NCBI RefSeq assembly: GCF_050003625.1
Contig: NW_027445852.1
Coordinates: 434,001-498,000, forward strand
Source of the DNA: Haematobia irritans
Lineage: Eukaryota > Arthropoda > Insecta > Diptera > Muscidae
Direction: 5' to 3'
DNA: 64,000 nt
Positions 1 through 14,600 of the stretch are shown here, in pieces. The stretch's first letter is position 1; every line of letters begins with the position of its first letter. The notes beneath the pieces are model-generated. The model made no database searches. It was given only the letters and a program-made list of their open reading frames with translations, and was not told the origin of the DNA. The translations under genes were made by a program, and so were the position numbers.

Positions 1-1580
1 TTTCGTCGAAATTTGGATTTTTTGGGGGTGGTCACGAATTGAGGTCCTTTTGGCTCTAGGAAGCATATTTAAGGAGTTATGGCCAAAATAAGTTTTTCAT
101 ATAAAAATTTCAATTTTTTGAGGATTTTCATCAAAATTTTGATTTTTTGGGTGTGATCACGAATTGAGGTCCTTTTGGCGCTAGGACGCATATTTAAGGA
201 GTTATGGCCAAAATAAGTTTTTCATATAAAAATTTCAATTTTTTGAGGATTTTCGTCGAAATTTGGATTTTTTGGGGGTGGTCACGAATTGAGGTCCTTT
301 TGGCTCTAGGACGCATATCTAAGGAGTTATGGCCAAAATAAGTTTTTCATATAAAAATTTAAATTTTTTGAGGATTTTCATCAAAATTTTGATTTTTTGG
401 GGATGGTCACGAATTGAGGTCCTTTTGGCTCTAGGACGCATATTTAAGGAGTTATGGCCACAATAAGTTTTTCATATAAAAATTTCATTTTTTGAGGATT
501 TTCGTCGAAATTTGGATTTTTTGGGGGTGGTCACGAATTGAGGTCCTTTTGGCTCTAGGACGCATATTTAAGGAGTTATGGCCAAAATAAGTTTTTCATA
601 TAAAATTTTCAATTTTTTGAGGATTTTCATCAAAATTTTGATTTTTTGGGGATGGTCACGAATTGAGGTCCTTTTGGCTCTAGGACGCATATTTAAGGAG
701 TTATGGCCAAAATAAGTTTTTCATATAAAAATTTCATTTTTTTGAGGATTTTCGTCGAAATTTGGATTTTTTGGGGGTGGTCACGAATTGAGGTCCTTTT
801 GGCTCTAGGACGCATATTTAAGGAGTTATGGCCAAAATAAGTTTTTCATATAAAAATTTCAATTTTTTGAGGATTTTCGTCGAAATTTGGATTTTTTGGG
901 GGTGATCACGAATTGAGGTCATTTTGGCTCTAGGACGCATATTTAAGGAGTTATGGCCAAAATAAGTTTTTCATATAAAAATTTCATTTTTTTGAGGATT
1001 TTCGTCGAAATTTGGATTTTTTGGGGGTGGTCACGAATTGAGGTCCTTTTGGCTCTAGGACGCATATTTAAGGAGTTATGGCCAAAATAAGTTTTTCATA
1101 TAAAAATTTAAATTTTCTGAGGATTTTCATCAAAATTTGGATTTTTTGGGGGTGGTCACGAATTGAGGTCCTTTTGGCTCTAGGACGCATATTTAAGGAG
1201 TTATGGCCAAAATAAGTTTTTCATATAAAAATTTCATTTTTTTGAGGATTGTCATCAAAATTTGGATTTTTTGGGGGTGGTCACGAATTGAGGTCCTTTT
1301 GGCTCTAGGACGCATATTTAAGGAGTTATGGCCCAAAATAAGTTTTTCATATAAAAATTTCAATTTTTTGAGGATTTTCGTCGAAATTTGGATTTTTTGG
1401 GGGTGGTCACGAATTGAGGTCCTTTTGGCTCTAGGACGCATATTTAAGGAGTTATGGCCAAAATAAGTTTTTCATATAAAAATTTCAGTTTTTTGAGGAT
1501 TGTCATCAAAATTTTGATTTTGTGGGAGTGATCACGAATTGAGGTCATTTTGGCTCTGGGACGCATATTTAAGGAGTTAT

Positions 1581-1662
1581 GGCCAAAATAAAATTTTGAT
1601 TTTTTGGGGGTGGTCACGAATTGAGGTCCTTTTGGCGCTAGGACGCATATTTAAGGAGTTAT
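1581..1662 (+). repeat. Truncated 82-bp monomer
   Basis: GGCC landmarks are 82 bp apart, so 43 bp are missing. The unit jumps from GGCCAAAATA straight to AAATTTTGATTTTTTGGG, which removes the segment from AGTTTTTCATAT through the GAGGATTTTCATC part. The ends share A-rich microhomology, so a slippage or microhomology deletion is likely. Confidence 0.92.
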
Positions 1663-2915
1663 GGCCAAAATAAGTTTTTCATATAAAAATTTCAATTTTT
1701 TGAGGATTGTCATCAAAATTTTGATTTTGTGGGAGTGATCACGAATTGAGGTCCTTTTGGCTCTAGGACGCATATTTAAGGAGTTATGGCCAAAATAAGT
1801 TTTTCATATAAAAATTTCATTTTTTTGAGGATTTTCGTCGAAATTTTGATTTTTTGGGGGTGGTCACGAATTGAGGTCCTTTTGGCTCTAGGACGCATAT
1901 TTAAGGAGTTATGGCCAAAATAAGTTTTTCATATAAAAATTTCATTTTTTTGAGGATTTTCGTCGAAATTTTGATTTTTTGGGGGTGGTCACGAATTGAG
2001 GTCCTTTTGGCTCTAGGACGCATATTTAAGGAGTTATGGCCAAAATAAGTTTTTCATATAAAAATTTCAATTTTCTGAGGATTTTCATCAAAATTTTGAT
2101 TTTTTGGGAGTGATCACGAATTGAGGTCCTTTTGGCTCTAGGACGCATATTTAAGGAGTTATGGCCCAAAATAAGTTTTTCATATAAAAATTTCATTTTT
2201 TTGAGGATTTTCATCAAAATTTTGATTTTTTGGGGATGGTCACGAATTGAGGTCCTTTTGGCTCTAGGACGCATATTTAAGGAGTTATGGCCAAAATAAG
2301 TTTTTCATATAAAAATTTCAATTTTTTGAGGATTTTCGTCGAAATTTGGATTTTTAGGGGGTGGTCACGAATTGAGGTCCTTTTGGCTCTAGGACGCATA
2401 TTTAAGGAGTTATGGCCAAAATAAGTTTTTCATATAAAAATTTCAATTTTTTGAGGATTTTCGTCGAAATTTGGATTTTTTGGGGGGTGGTCACGAATTG
2501 AGGTCCTTTTGGCTCTAGGACGCATATTTAAGGAGTTATGGCCAAAATAAGTTTTTCATATAAAAATTTAAATTTTTTGAGGATTTTCATCAAAATTTTG
2601 ATTTTTTGGGAGTGATCACGAATTGAGGTCCTTTTGGCTCTAGGACGCATATTTAAGGAGTTATGGCCAAAATAAGTTTTTCATATAAAAATTTCATTTT
2701 TTTGAGGATTTTCGTCGAAATTTGGATTTTTTGCGGGTGGTCACGAATTGAGGTCCTTTTGGCTCTAGGACGCATATTTAAGGAGTTATGGCCCAAAATA
2801 AGTTTTTCATATAAAAATTTCAATTTTCTGAGGATTTTCATCAAAATTTTGATTTTTTGGGAGTGATCACGAATTGAGGTCCTTTTGGCTCTAGGACGCA
2901 TATTTAAGGAGTTAT

Positions 2916-3669
2916 GGCCCAAAATAAGTTTTTCATATAAAAATTTCATTTTTTTGAGGATTTTCGTCGAAATTTGGATTTTTTGCGGGTGGTCACGAAT
3001 TGAGGTCCTTTTGGCTCTAGGACGCATATTTAAGGAGTTATGGCCAAAATAAGTTTTTCATATAAAAATTTAAATTTTTTGAGGATTTTCATCAAAATTT
3101 TGATTTTTTGGGAGTGATCACGAATTGAGGTCCTTTTGGCTCTAGGACGCATATTTAAGGAGTTATGGCCCAAAATAAGTTTTTCATATAAAAATTTCAA
3201 TTTTTTGAGGATTTTCATCAAAATTTTGATTTTGTGGGAGTGATCACGAATTGAGGTCCTTTTGGCTCTAGGACGCATATTTAAGGAGTTATGGCCCAAA
3301 ATAAGTTTTTCATATAAAAATTTCATTTTTTTGAGGATTTTCGTCGAAATTTGGATTTTTTGCGGGTGGTCACGAATTGAGGTCCTTTTGGCTCTAGGAC
3401 GCATATTTAAGGAGTTATGGCCAAAATAAGTTTTTCATATAAAAATTTAAATTTTTTGAGGATTTTCATCAAAATTTTGATTTTTTGGGAGTGATCACGA
3501 ATTGAGGTCCTTTTGGCTCTAGGACGCATATTTAAGGAGTTATGGCCCAAAATAAGTTTTTCATATAAAAATTTCAATTTTTTGAGGATTTTCATCAAAA
3601 TTTTGATTTTGTGGGAGTGATCACGAATTGAGGTCCTTTTGGCTCTAGGACGCATATTTAAGGAGTTAT
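2916..3669 (+). repeat. 3-mer higher-order repeat, 377 bp, two copies
   Basis: Two adjacent copies, 2916-3292 and 3293-3669, repeat the same three variant monomers in order. The first is a 126-bp GGCCC unit with CGTCGAAATTTGG and TTGCGGGTGG. The second is a 125-bp unit with AAATTTAAATTT and GGGAGTGATC. The third is a 126-bp GGCCC unit with TTTTGTGGGAGTG. I see no differences between the copies. Units before 2916 are a looser version of the pattern. Confidence 0.88.
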
Positions 3670-6600
3670 GGCCAAAATAAGTTTTTCATATAAAAATTTA
3701 AATTTTTTGAGGATTTTCATCAAAATTTTGATTTTTTGGGGATGGTCACGAATTGAGGTCCTTTTGGCTCTAGGACGCATATTTAAGGAGTTATGGCCAA
3801 AATAAGTTTTTCATATAAAAATTTCAATTTTTTGAGGATTTTCATAAAAATTTTGATTTTTTGGGGGTGGTCACGAATTGAGGTCCTTTTGGCTCTAGGA
3901 AGCATATTTAAGGAGTTATGGCCAAAATAAGTTTTTCATATAAAAATTTCATTTTTTTGAGGATTTTCGTCGAAATTTTGATTTTTTGGGGATGGTCACG
4001 AATTGAGGTCCTTTTGGCTCTAGGAAGCATATTTAAGGAGTTATGGCCAAAATAAGTTTTTCATATAAAAATTTCAATTTTTTGAGGATTTTCATCAAAA
4101 TTTTGATTTTTTGGGAGTGATCACGAATTGAGGTCCTTTTGGCTCTAGGACGCATATTTAAGGAGTTATGGCCAAAATAAGTTTTTCATATAAAAATTTC
4201 AATTTTTTGAGGATTTTCATCAAAATTTTGATTTTTTGGGGATGGTCACGAATTGAGGTCCTTTTGGCTCTAGGACGCATATTTAAGGAGTTATGGCCAA
4301 AATAAGTTTTTCATATAAAAATTTAAATTTTTTGAGGATTTTCGTCGAAATTTTGATTTTTTGGGGATGGTCACGAATTGAGGTCCTTTTGGCGCTAGGA
4401 CGCATATTTAAGGAGTTATGGCCAAAATAAGTTTTTCATATAAAAATTTCAATTTTTTGAGGATTTTCGTCGAAATTTGGATTTTTTGGGGGTGGTCACG
4501 AATTGAGGTCATTTTGGCTCTAGGACGCATATTTAAGGAGTTATGGCCAAAATAAGTTTTTCATATAAAAATTTCAATTTTTTGAGGATTGTCATCAAAA
4601 TTTTGATTTTGTGGGAGTGATCACGAATTGAGGTCCTTTTGGCTCTAGGACGCATATTTAAGGAGTTATGGCCAAAATAAGTTTTTCATATAAAAATTTA
4701 AATTTTTTGAGGATTTTCATCAAAATTTTGATTTTTTGGGGATGGTCACGAATTGAGGTCCTTTTGGCTCTAGGACGCATATTTAAGGAGTTATGGCCCA
4801 AAATAAGTTTTTCATATAAAAATTTCAATTTTCTGAGGATTTTCGTCGAAATTTGGATTTTTTGGGGGTGGTCACGAATTGAGGTCCTTTTGGCTCTAGG
4901 ACGCATATTTAAGGAGTTATGGCCAAAATAAGTTTTTTATATAAAAATTTCAATTTTTTGAGGATTTTCATCAAAATTTTGATTTTTTGGGGGTGGTCAC
5001 GAATTGAGGTCCTTTTGGCTCTAGGACGCATATTTAAGGAGTTATGGCCAAAATAAGTTTTTCATATAAAAATTTCATTTTTTTGAGGATTTTCATCAAA
5101 ATTTGGATTTTTTGCGGGTGGTCACGAATTGAGGTCCTTTTGGCTCTAGGACGCATATTTAAGGAGTTATGGCCAAAATAAGTTTTTCATATAAAAATTT
5201 CATTTTTTGAGGATTGTCATCAAAATTTTGATTTTTTGGGGATGGTCACGAATTGAGGTCCTTTTGGCTCTAGGACGCATATTTAAGGAGTTATGGCCCA
5301 AAATAAGTTTTTCATATAAAAATTTCAATTTTCTGAGGATTTTCGTCGAAATTTTGATTTTTTGGGGGTGGTCACGAATTGAGGTCCTTTTGGCTCTAGG
5401 ACGCATATTTAAGGAGTTATGGCCAAAATAAGTTTTTCATATAAAAATTTCATTTTTTTGAGGATTTTCATCAAAATTTTGATTTTTTGGGGATGGTCAC
5501 GAATTGAGGTCATTTTGGCTCTAGGACGCATATTTAAGGAGTTATGGCCAAAATAAGTTTTTCATATAAAAATTTCAATTTTTTGAGGATTTTCATCAAA
5601 ATTTTGATTTTTTTGGGATGGTCACGAATTGAGGTCCTTTTGGCGCTAGGACGCATATTTAAGGAGTTATGGCCAAAATAAGTTTTTCATATAAAAATTT
5701 CAATTTTTTGAGGATTTTCATCAAAATTTTGATTTTTTGGGGATGGTCACGAATTGAGGTCCTTTTGGCGCTAGGACGCATATTTAAGGAGTTATGGCCA
5801 AAATAAGTTTTTCATATAAAAATTTCAATTTTTTGAGGATTTTCGTCGAAATTTGGATTTTTTGGGGGTGGTCACGAATTGAGGTCCTTTTGGCTATAGG
5901 ACGCATATTTAAGGAGTTATGGCCAAAATAAGTTTTTCATATAAAAATTTCAATTTTTTGAGGATTTTCATCAAAATTTTGATTTTTTGGGGGTGGTCAC
6001 GAATTGAGGTCATTTTGGCTCTAGGACGCATATTTAAGGAGTTATGGCCAAAATAAGTTTTTCATATAAAAATTTAAATTTTTTGAGGATTTTCATCAAA
6101 ATTTTGATTTTTTGGGAGTGATCACGAATTGAGGTCCTTTTGGCTCTAGGACGCATATTTAAGGAGTTATGGCCAAAATAAGTTTTTCATATAAAAATTT
6201 CATTTTTTTGAGGATTTTCGTCGAAATTTGGATTTTTTGCGGGTGGTCACGAATTGAGGTCCTTTTGGCTCTAGGACGCATATTTAAGGAGTTATGGCCA
6301 AAATAAGTTTTTCATATAAAAATTTCAATTTTTTGAGGATTTTCGTCGAAATTTGGATTTTTAGGGGGTGGTCACGAATTGAGGTCCTTTTGGCTCTAGG
6401 ACGCATATTTAAGGAGGTATGGCCCAAAATAAGTTTTTCATATAAAAATTTCAATTTTTTGAGGATTTTCGTCGAAATTTGGATTTTTTGCGGGTGGTCA
6501 CGAATTGAGGTCCTTTTGGCTCTAGGACGCATATTTAAGGAGTTATGGCCAAAATAAGTTTTTCATATAAAAATTTCATTTTTTTGAGGATTTTCATCAA

Positions 6601-8171
6601 AATTGTGATTTTTTGGGGGTGGTCACGAATTGAGGTCCTTTTGGCTCTAGGACGCATATTTAAGGAGTTATGGCCAAAATAAGTTTTTCATATAAAAATT
6701 TCAATTTTTTGAGGATTGTCATCAAAATTTTGATTTTTTGGGGATGGTCACGAATTGAGGTCCTTTTGGCTCTAGGACGCATATTTAAGGAGTTATGGCC
6801 AAAATAAGTTTTTCATATAAAAATTTCATTTTTTTGAGGATTTTCGTCGAAATTTGGATTTTTTGGGGGTGGTCACGAATTGAGGTCCTTTTGGCTCTAG
6901 GACGCATATTTAAGGAGTTATGGCCAAAATAAGTTTTTCATATAAAAATTTCAATTTTTTGAGGATTTTCATCAAAATTTTGATTTTTTGGGGGTGGTCA
7001 CGAATTGAGGTCCTTTTGGCTCTAGGACGCATATTTAAGGAGTTATGGCCACAATAAGTTTTTCATATAAAAATTTCAATTTTCTGAGGATTTTCATCAA
7101 AATTTTGATTTTTTGGGGATGGTCACGAATTGAGGTCCTTTTGGCTCTAGGACGCATATTTAAGGAGTTATGGCCAAAATAAGTTTTTCATATAAAAATT
7201 TCAATTTTTTGAGGATGTTCGTCGAAATTTGGATTTTTAGGGGGTGGTCACGAATTGAGGTCCTTTTGGCTCTAGGACGCATATTTAAGGAGTTATGGGC
7301 AAAATAAGTTTTTCATATAAAAATTTCATTTTTTTGAGGATTTTCGTCGAAATTTTGATTTTTTGGGAGTGATCACGAATTGAGGTCATTTTGGCTCTAG
7401 GACGCATATTTAAGGAGTTATGGCCAAAATAAGTTTTTCATATAAAAATTTCATTTTTTTGAGGATTGTCATCAAAATTTTGATTTTTTGGGAGTGATCA
7501 CGAATTGAGGTCCTTTTGGCTCTAGGACGCATATTTAAGGAGTTATGGCCAAAATAAGTTTTTCATATAAAAATTTCATTTTTTTGAGGATTTTCATCAA
7601 AATTTTGATTTTTTGGGGATGGTCACGAATTGAGGTCCTTTTGGCTCTAGGACGCATATTTAAGGAGTTGTGGCCAAAATAAGTTTTTCATATAAAAATT
7701 TCAATTTTTTGAGGATTTTCGTCGAAATTTGGATTTTTTGGGGGTGGTCACGAATTGAGGTCCTTTTGGCTCTAGGACGCATATTTAAGGAGTTATGGCC
7801 AAAATAAGTTTTTCATATAAAAATTTCAATTTTTTGAGGATTTTCATCAAAATTTTGATTTTTTGGGGATGGTCACGAATTGAGGTCCTTTTGGCGCTAG
7901 GACGCATATTTAAGGAGTTATGGCCAAAATAAGTTTTTCATATAAAAATTTCAATTTTTTGAGGATTTTCATCAAAATTTTGATTTTTTGGGAGTGATCA
8001 CGAATTGAGGTCCTTTTGGCTCTAGGACGCATATTTAAGGAGTTATGGCCAAAATAAGTTTTTTATATAAAAATTTCAATTTTTTGAGGATTTTCGTCGA
8101 AATTTGGATTTTTTGGGGGTGGTCACGAATTGAGGTCCTTTTGGCTATAGGACGCATATTTAAGGAGTTAT

Positions 8172-8323
8172 GGCCAAAATAAGTTTTTCATATAAAAATT
8201 TCAATTTTTTGAGGATTTTCATCAAAATTTTGATTTTTAGGATTTTCATCAAAATTTTGATTTTTTGGGGATGGTCACGAATTGAGGTCCTTTTGGCTCT
8301 AGGACGCATATTTAAGGAGTTAT
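8172..8323 (+). repeat. Expanded 152-bp monomer with 27-bp duplication
   Basis: GGCC spacing is 152 bp. The stretch AGGATTTTCATC followed by AAAATTTTGATTTTT occurs twice in tandem (about 8212-8265), adding 27 bp. The duplicated part contains the ATCAAAATTTTGAT palindrome. Confidence 0.9.
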
Positions 8324-8698
8324 GGCCAAAATAAGTTTTTTATATAAAAATTTCAATTTTTTGAGGATTTTCATCAAAATTTTGATTTTTTGGGAGTGAT
8401 CACGAATTGAGGTCCTTTTGGCTCTAGGACGCATATTTAAGGAGTTATGGCCAAAATAAGTTTTTCATATAAAAATTTCATTTTTTTGAGGATTTTCGTC
8501 GAAATTTTGATTTTTTGGGGGTGGTCACGAATTGAGGTCCTTTTGGCTCTAGGACGCATATTTAAGGAGTTGTGGCCAAAATAAGTTTTTCATATAAAAA
8601 TTTCAATTTTTTGAGGATTTTCGTCGAAATTTGGATTTTTTGGGGGTGGTCACGAATTGAGGTCATTTTGGCTCTAGGACGCATATTTAAGGAGTTAT

Positions 8699-11600
8699 GG
8701 CCAAAATAAGTTTTTCATATAAAAATTTCATTTTTTTGAGGATTGTCATCAAAATTTTGATTTTGTGGGAGTGATCACGAATTGAGGTCCTTTTGGCTCT
8801 AGGACGCATATTTAAGGAGTTATGGCCAAAATAAGTTTTTCATATAAAAATTTAAATTTTTTGAGGATTTTCATCAAAATTTTGATTTTTTGGGGGTGGT
8901 CACGAATTGAGGTCCTTTTGGCTCTAGGACGCATATTTAAGGAGTTATGGCCAAAATAAGTTTTTCATATAAAAATTTCAATTTTCTGAAGATTTTCATC
9001 AAAATTTTGATTTTTTGGGAGTGATCACGAATTGAGGTCCTTTTGGCTCTAGGACGCATATTTAAGGAGTTATGGGCAAAATAAGTTTTTCATATAAAAA
9101 TTTCAATTTTTTGAGGATTTTCGTCGAAATTTGGATTTTTTGGGGGTGGTCACGAATTGAGGTCATTTTGGCTCTAGGACGCATATTTAAGGAGTTATGG
9201 CCAAAATAAGTTTTTCATATAAAAATTTCAATTTTTTGAGGATTGTCATCAAAATTTTGATTTTGTGGGAGTGATCACGAATTGAGGTCCTTTTGGCTCT
9301 AGGACGCATATTTAAGGAGTTATGGCCAAAATAAGTTTTTCATATAAAAATTTCAATTTTTTGAGGATTTTCGTCGAAATTTGGATTTTTTGGGGGTGGT
9401 CACGAATTGAGGTCCTTTTGGCTCTAGGACGCATATTTAAGGAGTTATGGCCAAAATACGTTTTTCATATAAAAATTTAAATTTTTTGAGGATTTTCATC
9501 AAAATTTTGATGTTTTGGGAGTGATCACGAATTGAGGTCCTTTTGGCTCTAGGACGCATATTTAAGGAGTTATGGCCAAAATAAGTGTTTCATATAAAAA
9601 TTTCATTTTTTTGAGGATTTTCGTCGAAATTTGGATTTTTTGCGGGTGGTCACGAATTGAGGTCCTTTTGGCTCTAGGACGCATATTTAAGGAGTTATGG
9701 CCAAAATAAGTTTTTCATATAAAATTTTCAATTTTTTGAGGATTTTCATCAAAATTTTGATTTTTTGGGGATGGTCACGAATTGAGGTCCTTTTGGCTCT
9801 AGGACGCATATTTAAGGAGTTATGACCAAAATAAGTTTTTCATATAAAAATTTAAATTTTTTGAGGATTTTCATCAAAATTTTGATTTTTGGGGATGGTC
9901 ACGAATTGAGGTCCTTTTGGCTCTAGGACGCATATTTAAGGAGTTATGGCCAAAATAAGTTTTTTATATAAAAATTTCAATTTTTTGAGGATTTTCATCA
10001 AAATTTTGATTTTTTGGGAGTGATCACGAATTGAGGTCCTTTTGGCTATAGGACGCATATTTAAGGAGTTATGGCCAAAATAAGTTTTTCATATAAAAAT
10101 TTCAATTTTTTGAGGATTTTCATCAAAATTTTGATTTTTTGGGAGTGATCACGAATTGAGGTCCTTTTGGCTCTAGGACGCATATTTAAGGAGTTATGGC
10201 CAAAATAAGTTTTTCATATAAAAATTTCAATTTTTTGAGGATTTTCGTCGAAATTTGGATTTTTTGGGAGTGATCACGAATTGAGGTCCTTTTGGCTCTA
10301 GGACGCATATTTAAGGAGTTATGGCCAAAATAAGTTTTTCATATAAAAATTTCATTTTTTTGAGGATGTTCGTCGAAATTTGGATTTTTTGGGGGTGGTC
10401 ACGAATTGAGGTCCTTTTGGCTCTAGGACGCATATTTAAGGAGTTATGGCCAAAATAAGTTTTTCATATAAAAATTTCAATTTTTTGAGGATTGTCATCA
10501 AAATTTTGATTTTGAGGGAGTGATCACGAATTGAGGTCCTTTTGGCTCTAGAAAGCATATTTAAGGAGTTATGGCCAAAATAAGTTTTTCATATAAAAAT
10601 TTCAATTTTTTGAGGATTTTCGTCGAAATTTGGATTTTTTGGGGGTGGTCACGAATTGAGGTCATTTTGGCTCTAGGACGCATATTTAAGGAGTTATGGC
10701 CAAAATAAGTTTTTCATATAAAAATTTCAATTTTTTGAGGATTTTCATCAAAATTTTGATTTTTTGGGGATGGTCACGAATTGAGGTCCTTTTGGCTCTA
10801 GGAAGCATATTTAAGGAGTTATGGCCAAAATAAGTTTTTCATATAAAAATTTCAATTTTTTGAGGATTTTCGTCGAAATTTGTATTTTTTGGGGGTGGTC
10901 ACGAATTGAGGTCATTTTGGCTCTAGGACGCATATTTAAGGAGTTATGGCCAAAATAAGTTTTTCATATAAAAATTTCAATTTTTTGAGGATTGTCATCA
11001 AAATTTTGATTTTGTGGGAGTGATCACGAATTGAGGTCCTTTTGGCTCTAGGACGCATATTTAAGGAGTTATGGCCAAAATAAGTTTTTCATATAAAAAT
11101 TTCAATTTTTTGAGGATTTTCGTCGAAATTTTGATTTTTTGGGGGTGGTCACGAATTGAGGTCCTTTTGGCTCTAGGAGGCATATTTAAGGAGTTATGGC
11201 CAAAATAAGTTTTTCATATAAAAATTTCATTTTTTTGAGGATGTTCGTCGAAATTTGGATTTTTTGGGGGTGGTCACGAATTGAGGTCCTTTTGGCTCTA
11301 GGACGCATATTTAAGGAGTTATGGCCAAAATAAGTTTTTCATATAAAAATTTCAATTTTTTGAGGATTGTCATCAAAATTTTGATTTTGAGGGAGTGATC
11401 ACGAATTGAGGTCCTTTTGGCTCTAGGACGCATATTTAAGGAGTTATGGCCAAAATAAGTTTTTCATATAAAAATTTCAATTTTTTGAGGATTTTCGTCG
11501 AAATTTGGATTTTTTGGGGGTGGTCACGAATTGAGGTCATTTTGGCTCTAGGACGCATAGTTAAGGAGTTATGGCCAAAATAAGTTTTTCATATAAAAAT

Positions 11601-14600
11601 TTCAATTTTTTGAGGATTGTCATCAAAATTTTGATTTTGTGGGAGTGATCACGAATTGAGGTCCTTTTGGCTCTAGGACGCATATTTAAGGAGTTATGGC
11701 CAAAATAAGTTTTTCATATAAAAATTTCATTTTTTTGAGGATTTTCGTCGAAATTTTGATTTTTTGCGGGTGGTCACGAATTGAGGTCCTTTTGGCTCTA
11801 GGACGCATATTTAAGGAGTTATGGCCAAAATAAGTTTTTCATATAAAAATTTCAATTTTTTGAGGATTTTCATCAAAATTTTGATTTTTTGGGGATGGTC
11901 ACGAATTGAGGTCATTTTGGCTCTAGGACGCATATTTAAGGAGTTATGGCCAAAATAAGTTTTTCATATAAAAATTTCATTTTTTTGAGGATTGTCATCA
12001 AAATTTTGATTTTGTGGGAGTGATCACGAATTGAGGTCCTTTTGGCTCTAGGACGCATATTTAAGGAGTTATGGCCAAAATAAGTTTTTCATATAAAAAT
12101 TTAAATTTTTTGAGGATTTTCATCAAAATTTTGATTTTTTGGGGGTGGTCACGAATTGAGGTCCTTTTGGCTCTAGGACGCATATTTAAGGAGTTATGGC
12201 CAAAATAATTTTTTCATATAAAAATTTCAATTTTTTGAGGATTTTCATCAAAATTTTGATTTTTTGGGAGTGATCACGAATTGAGGTCCTTTTGGCTCTA
12301 GGACGCATATTTAAGGAGTTATGGGCAAAATAAGTTTTTCATATAAAAATTTCAATTTTTTGAGGATTTTCGTCGAAATTTGGATTTTTTGGGGGTGGTC
12401 ACGAATTGAGGTCATTTTGGCTCTAGGACGCATATTTAAGGAGTTATGGCCAAAATAAGTTTTTCATATAAAAATTTCAATTTTTTGAGGATTGTCATCA
12501 AAATTTTGATTTTGTGGGAGTGATCACGAATTGAGGTCCTTTTGGCTCTAGGACGCATATTTAAGGAGTTATGGCCAAAATAAGTTTTTCATATAAAAAT
12601 TTCAATTTTTTGAGGATTTTCGTCGAAATTTGGATTTTTTGGGGGTGGTCACGAATTGAGGTCCTTTTGGCTCTAGGACGCATATTTAAGGAGTTATGGC
12701 CAAAATACGTTTTTCATATAAAAATTTAAATTTTTTGAGGATTTTCATCAAAATTTTGATTTTTTGGGAGTGATCACGAATTGAGGTCCTTTTGGCTCTA
12801 GGACGCATATTTAAGGAGTTATGGCCAAAATAAGTGTTTCATATAAAAATTTCATTTTTTGAGGATTTTCGTCGAAATTTGGATTTTTTGCGGGTGGTCA
12901 CGAATTGAGGTCCTTTTGGCTCTAGGACGCATATTTAAGGAGTTATGGCCAAAATAAGTTTTTCATATAAAATTTTCAATTTTTTGAGGATTTTCATCAA
13001 AATTTTGATTTTTTGGGGATGGTCACGAATTGAGGTCCTTTTGGCTCTAGGACGCATATTTAAGGAGTTATGGCCAAAATAAGTTTTTCATATAAAAATT
13101 TAAATTTTTTGAGGATTTTCATCAAAATTTTGATTTTTGGGGATGGTCACGAATTGAGGTCCTTTTGGCTCTAGGACGCATATTTAAGGAGTTATGGCCA
13201 AAATAAGTTTTTTATATAAAAATTTCAATTTTTTGAGGATTTTCATCAAAATTTTGATTTTTTGGGAGTGATCACGAATTGAGGTCCTTTTGGCTATAGG
13301 ACGCATATTTAAGGAGTTATGGCCAAAATAAGTTTTTCATATAAAAATTTCAATTTTTTGAGGATTTTCATCAAAATTTTGATTTTTTGGGAGTGATCAC
13401 GAATTGAGGTCCTTTTGGCTCTAGGACGCATATTTAAGGAGTTATGGCCAAAATAAGTTTTTCATATAAAAATTTCAATTTTTTGAGGATTTTCGTCGAA
13501 ATTTGGATTTTTTGGGAGTGATCACGAATTGAGGTCCTTTTGGCTCTAGGACGCATATTTAAGGAGTTATGGCCAAAATAAGTTTTTCATATAAAAATTT
13601 CATTTTTTTGAGGATGTTCGTCGAAATTTGGATTTTTTGGGGGTGGTCACGAATTGAGGTCCTTTTGGCTCTAGGACGCATATTTAAGGAGTTATGGCCA
13701 AAATAAGTTTTTCATATAAAAATTTCAATTTTTTGAGGATTGTCATCAAAATTTTGATTTTGAGGGAGTGATCACGAATTGAGGTCCTTTTGGCTCTAGG
13801 ACGCATATTTAAGGAGTTATGGCCAAAATAAGTTTTTCATATAAAAATTTCAATTTTTTGAGGATTTTCGTCGAAATTTGGATTTTTTGGGGGTGGTCAC
13901 GAATTGAGGTCATTTTGGCTCTAGGACGCATATTTAAGGAGTTATGGCCAAAATAAGTTTTTCATATAAAAATTTCAATTTTTTGAGGATTTTCATCAAA
14001 ATTTTGATTTTTTGGGGATGGTCACGAATTGAGGTCCTTTTGGCTCTAGGAAGCATATTTAAGGAGTTATGGCCAAAATAAGTTTTTCATATAAAAATTT
14101 CAATTTTTTGAGGATTTTCGTCGAAATTTGTATTTTTTGGGGGTGGTCACGAATTGAGGTCATTTTGGCTCTAGGACGCATATTTAAGGAGTTATGGCCA
14201 AAATAAGTTTTTCATATAAAAATTTCAATTTTTTGAGGATTGTCATCAAAATTTTGATTTTGTGGGAGTGATCACGAATTGAGGTCCTTTTGGCTCTAGG
14301 ACGCATATTTAAGGAGTTATGGCCAAAATAAGTTTTTCATATAAAAATTTCAATTTTTTGAGGATTTTCGTCGAAATTTTGATTTTTTGGGGGTGGTCAC
14401 GAATTGAGGTCCTTTTGGCTCTAGGAGGCATATTTAAGGAGTTATGGCCAAAATAAGTTTTTCATATAAAAATTTCATTTTTTTGAGGATATTCGTCGAA
14501 ATTTGGATTTTTTGGGGGTGGTCACGAATTGAGGTCCTTTTGGCTCTAGGACGCATATTTAAGGAGTTATGGCCAAAATAAGTTTTTCATATAAAAATTT

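Noticed and set aside
1193..1466. Overlapping ORFs of 82 and 87 codons on opposite strands, with the same pair at many other places up to 61554
   Set aside because: They lie entirely inside the satellite, appear only where a 126-bp unit keeps the frame for a second monomer, and their changes follow monomer variants rather than codon positions. The GGAG before ATG is simply part of every monomer.
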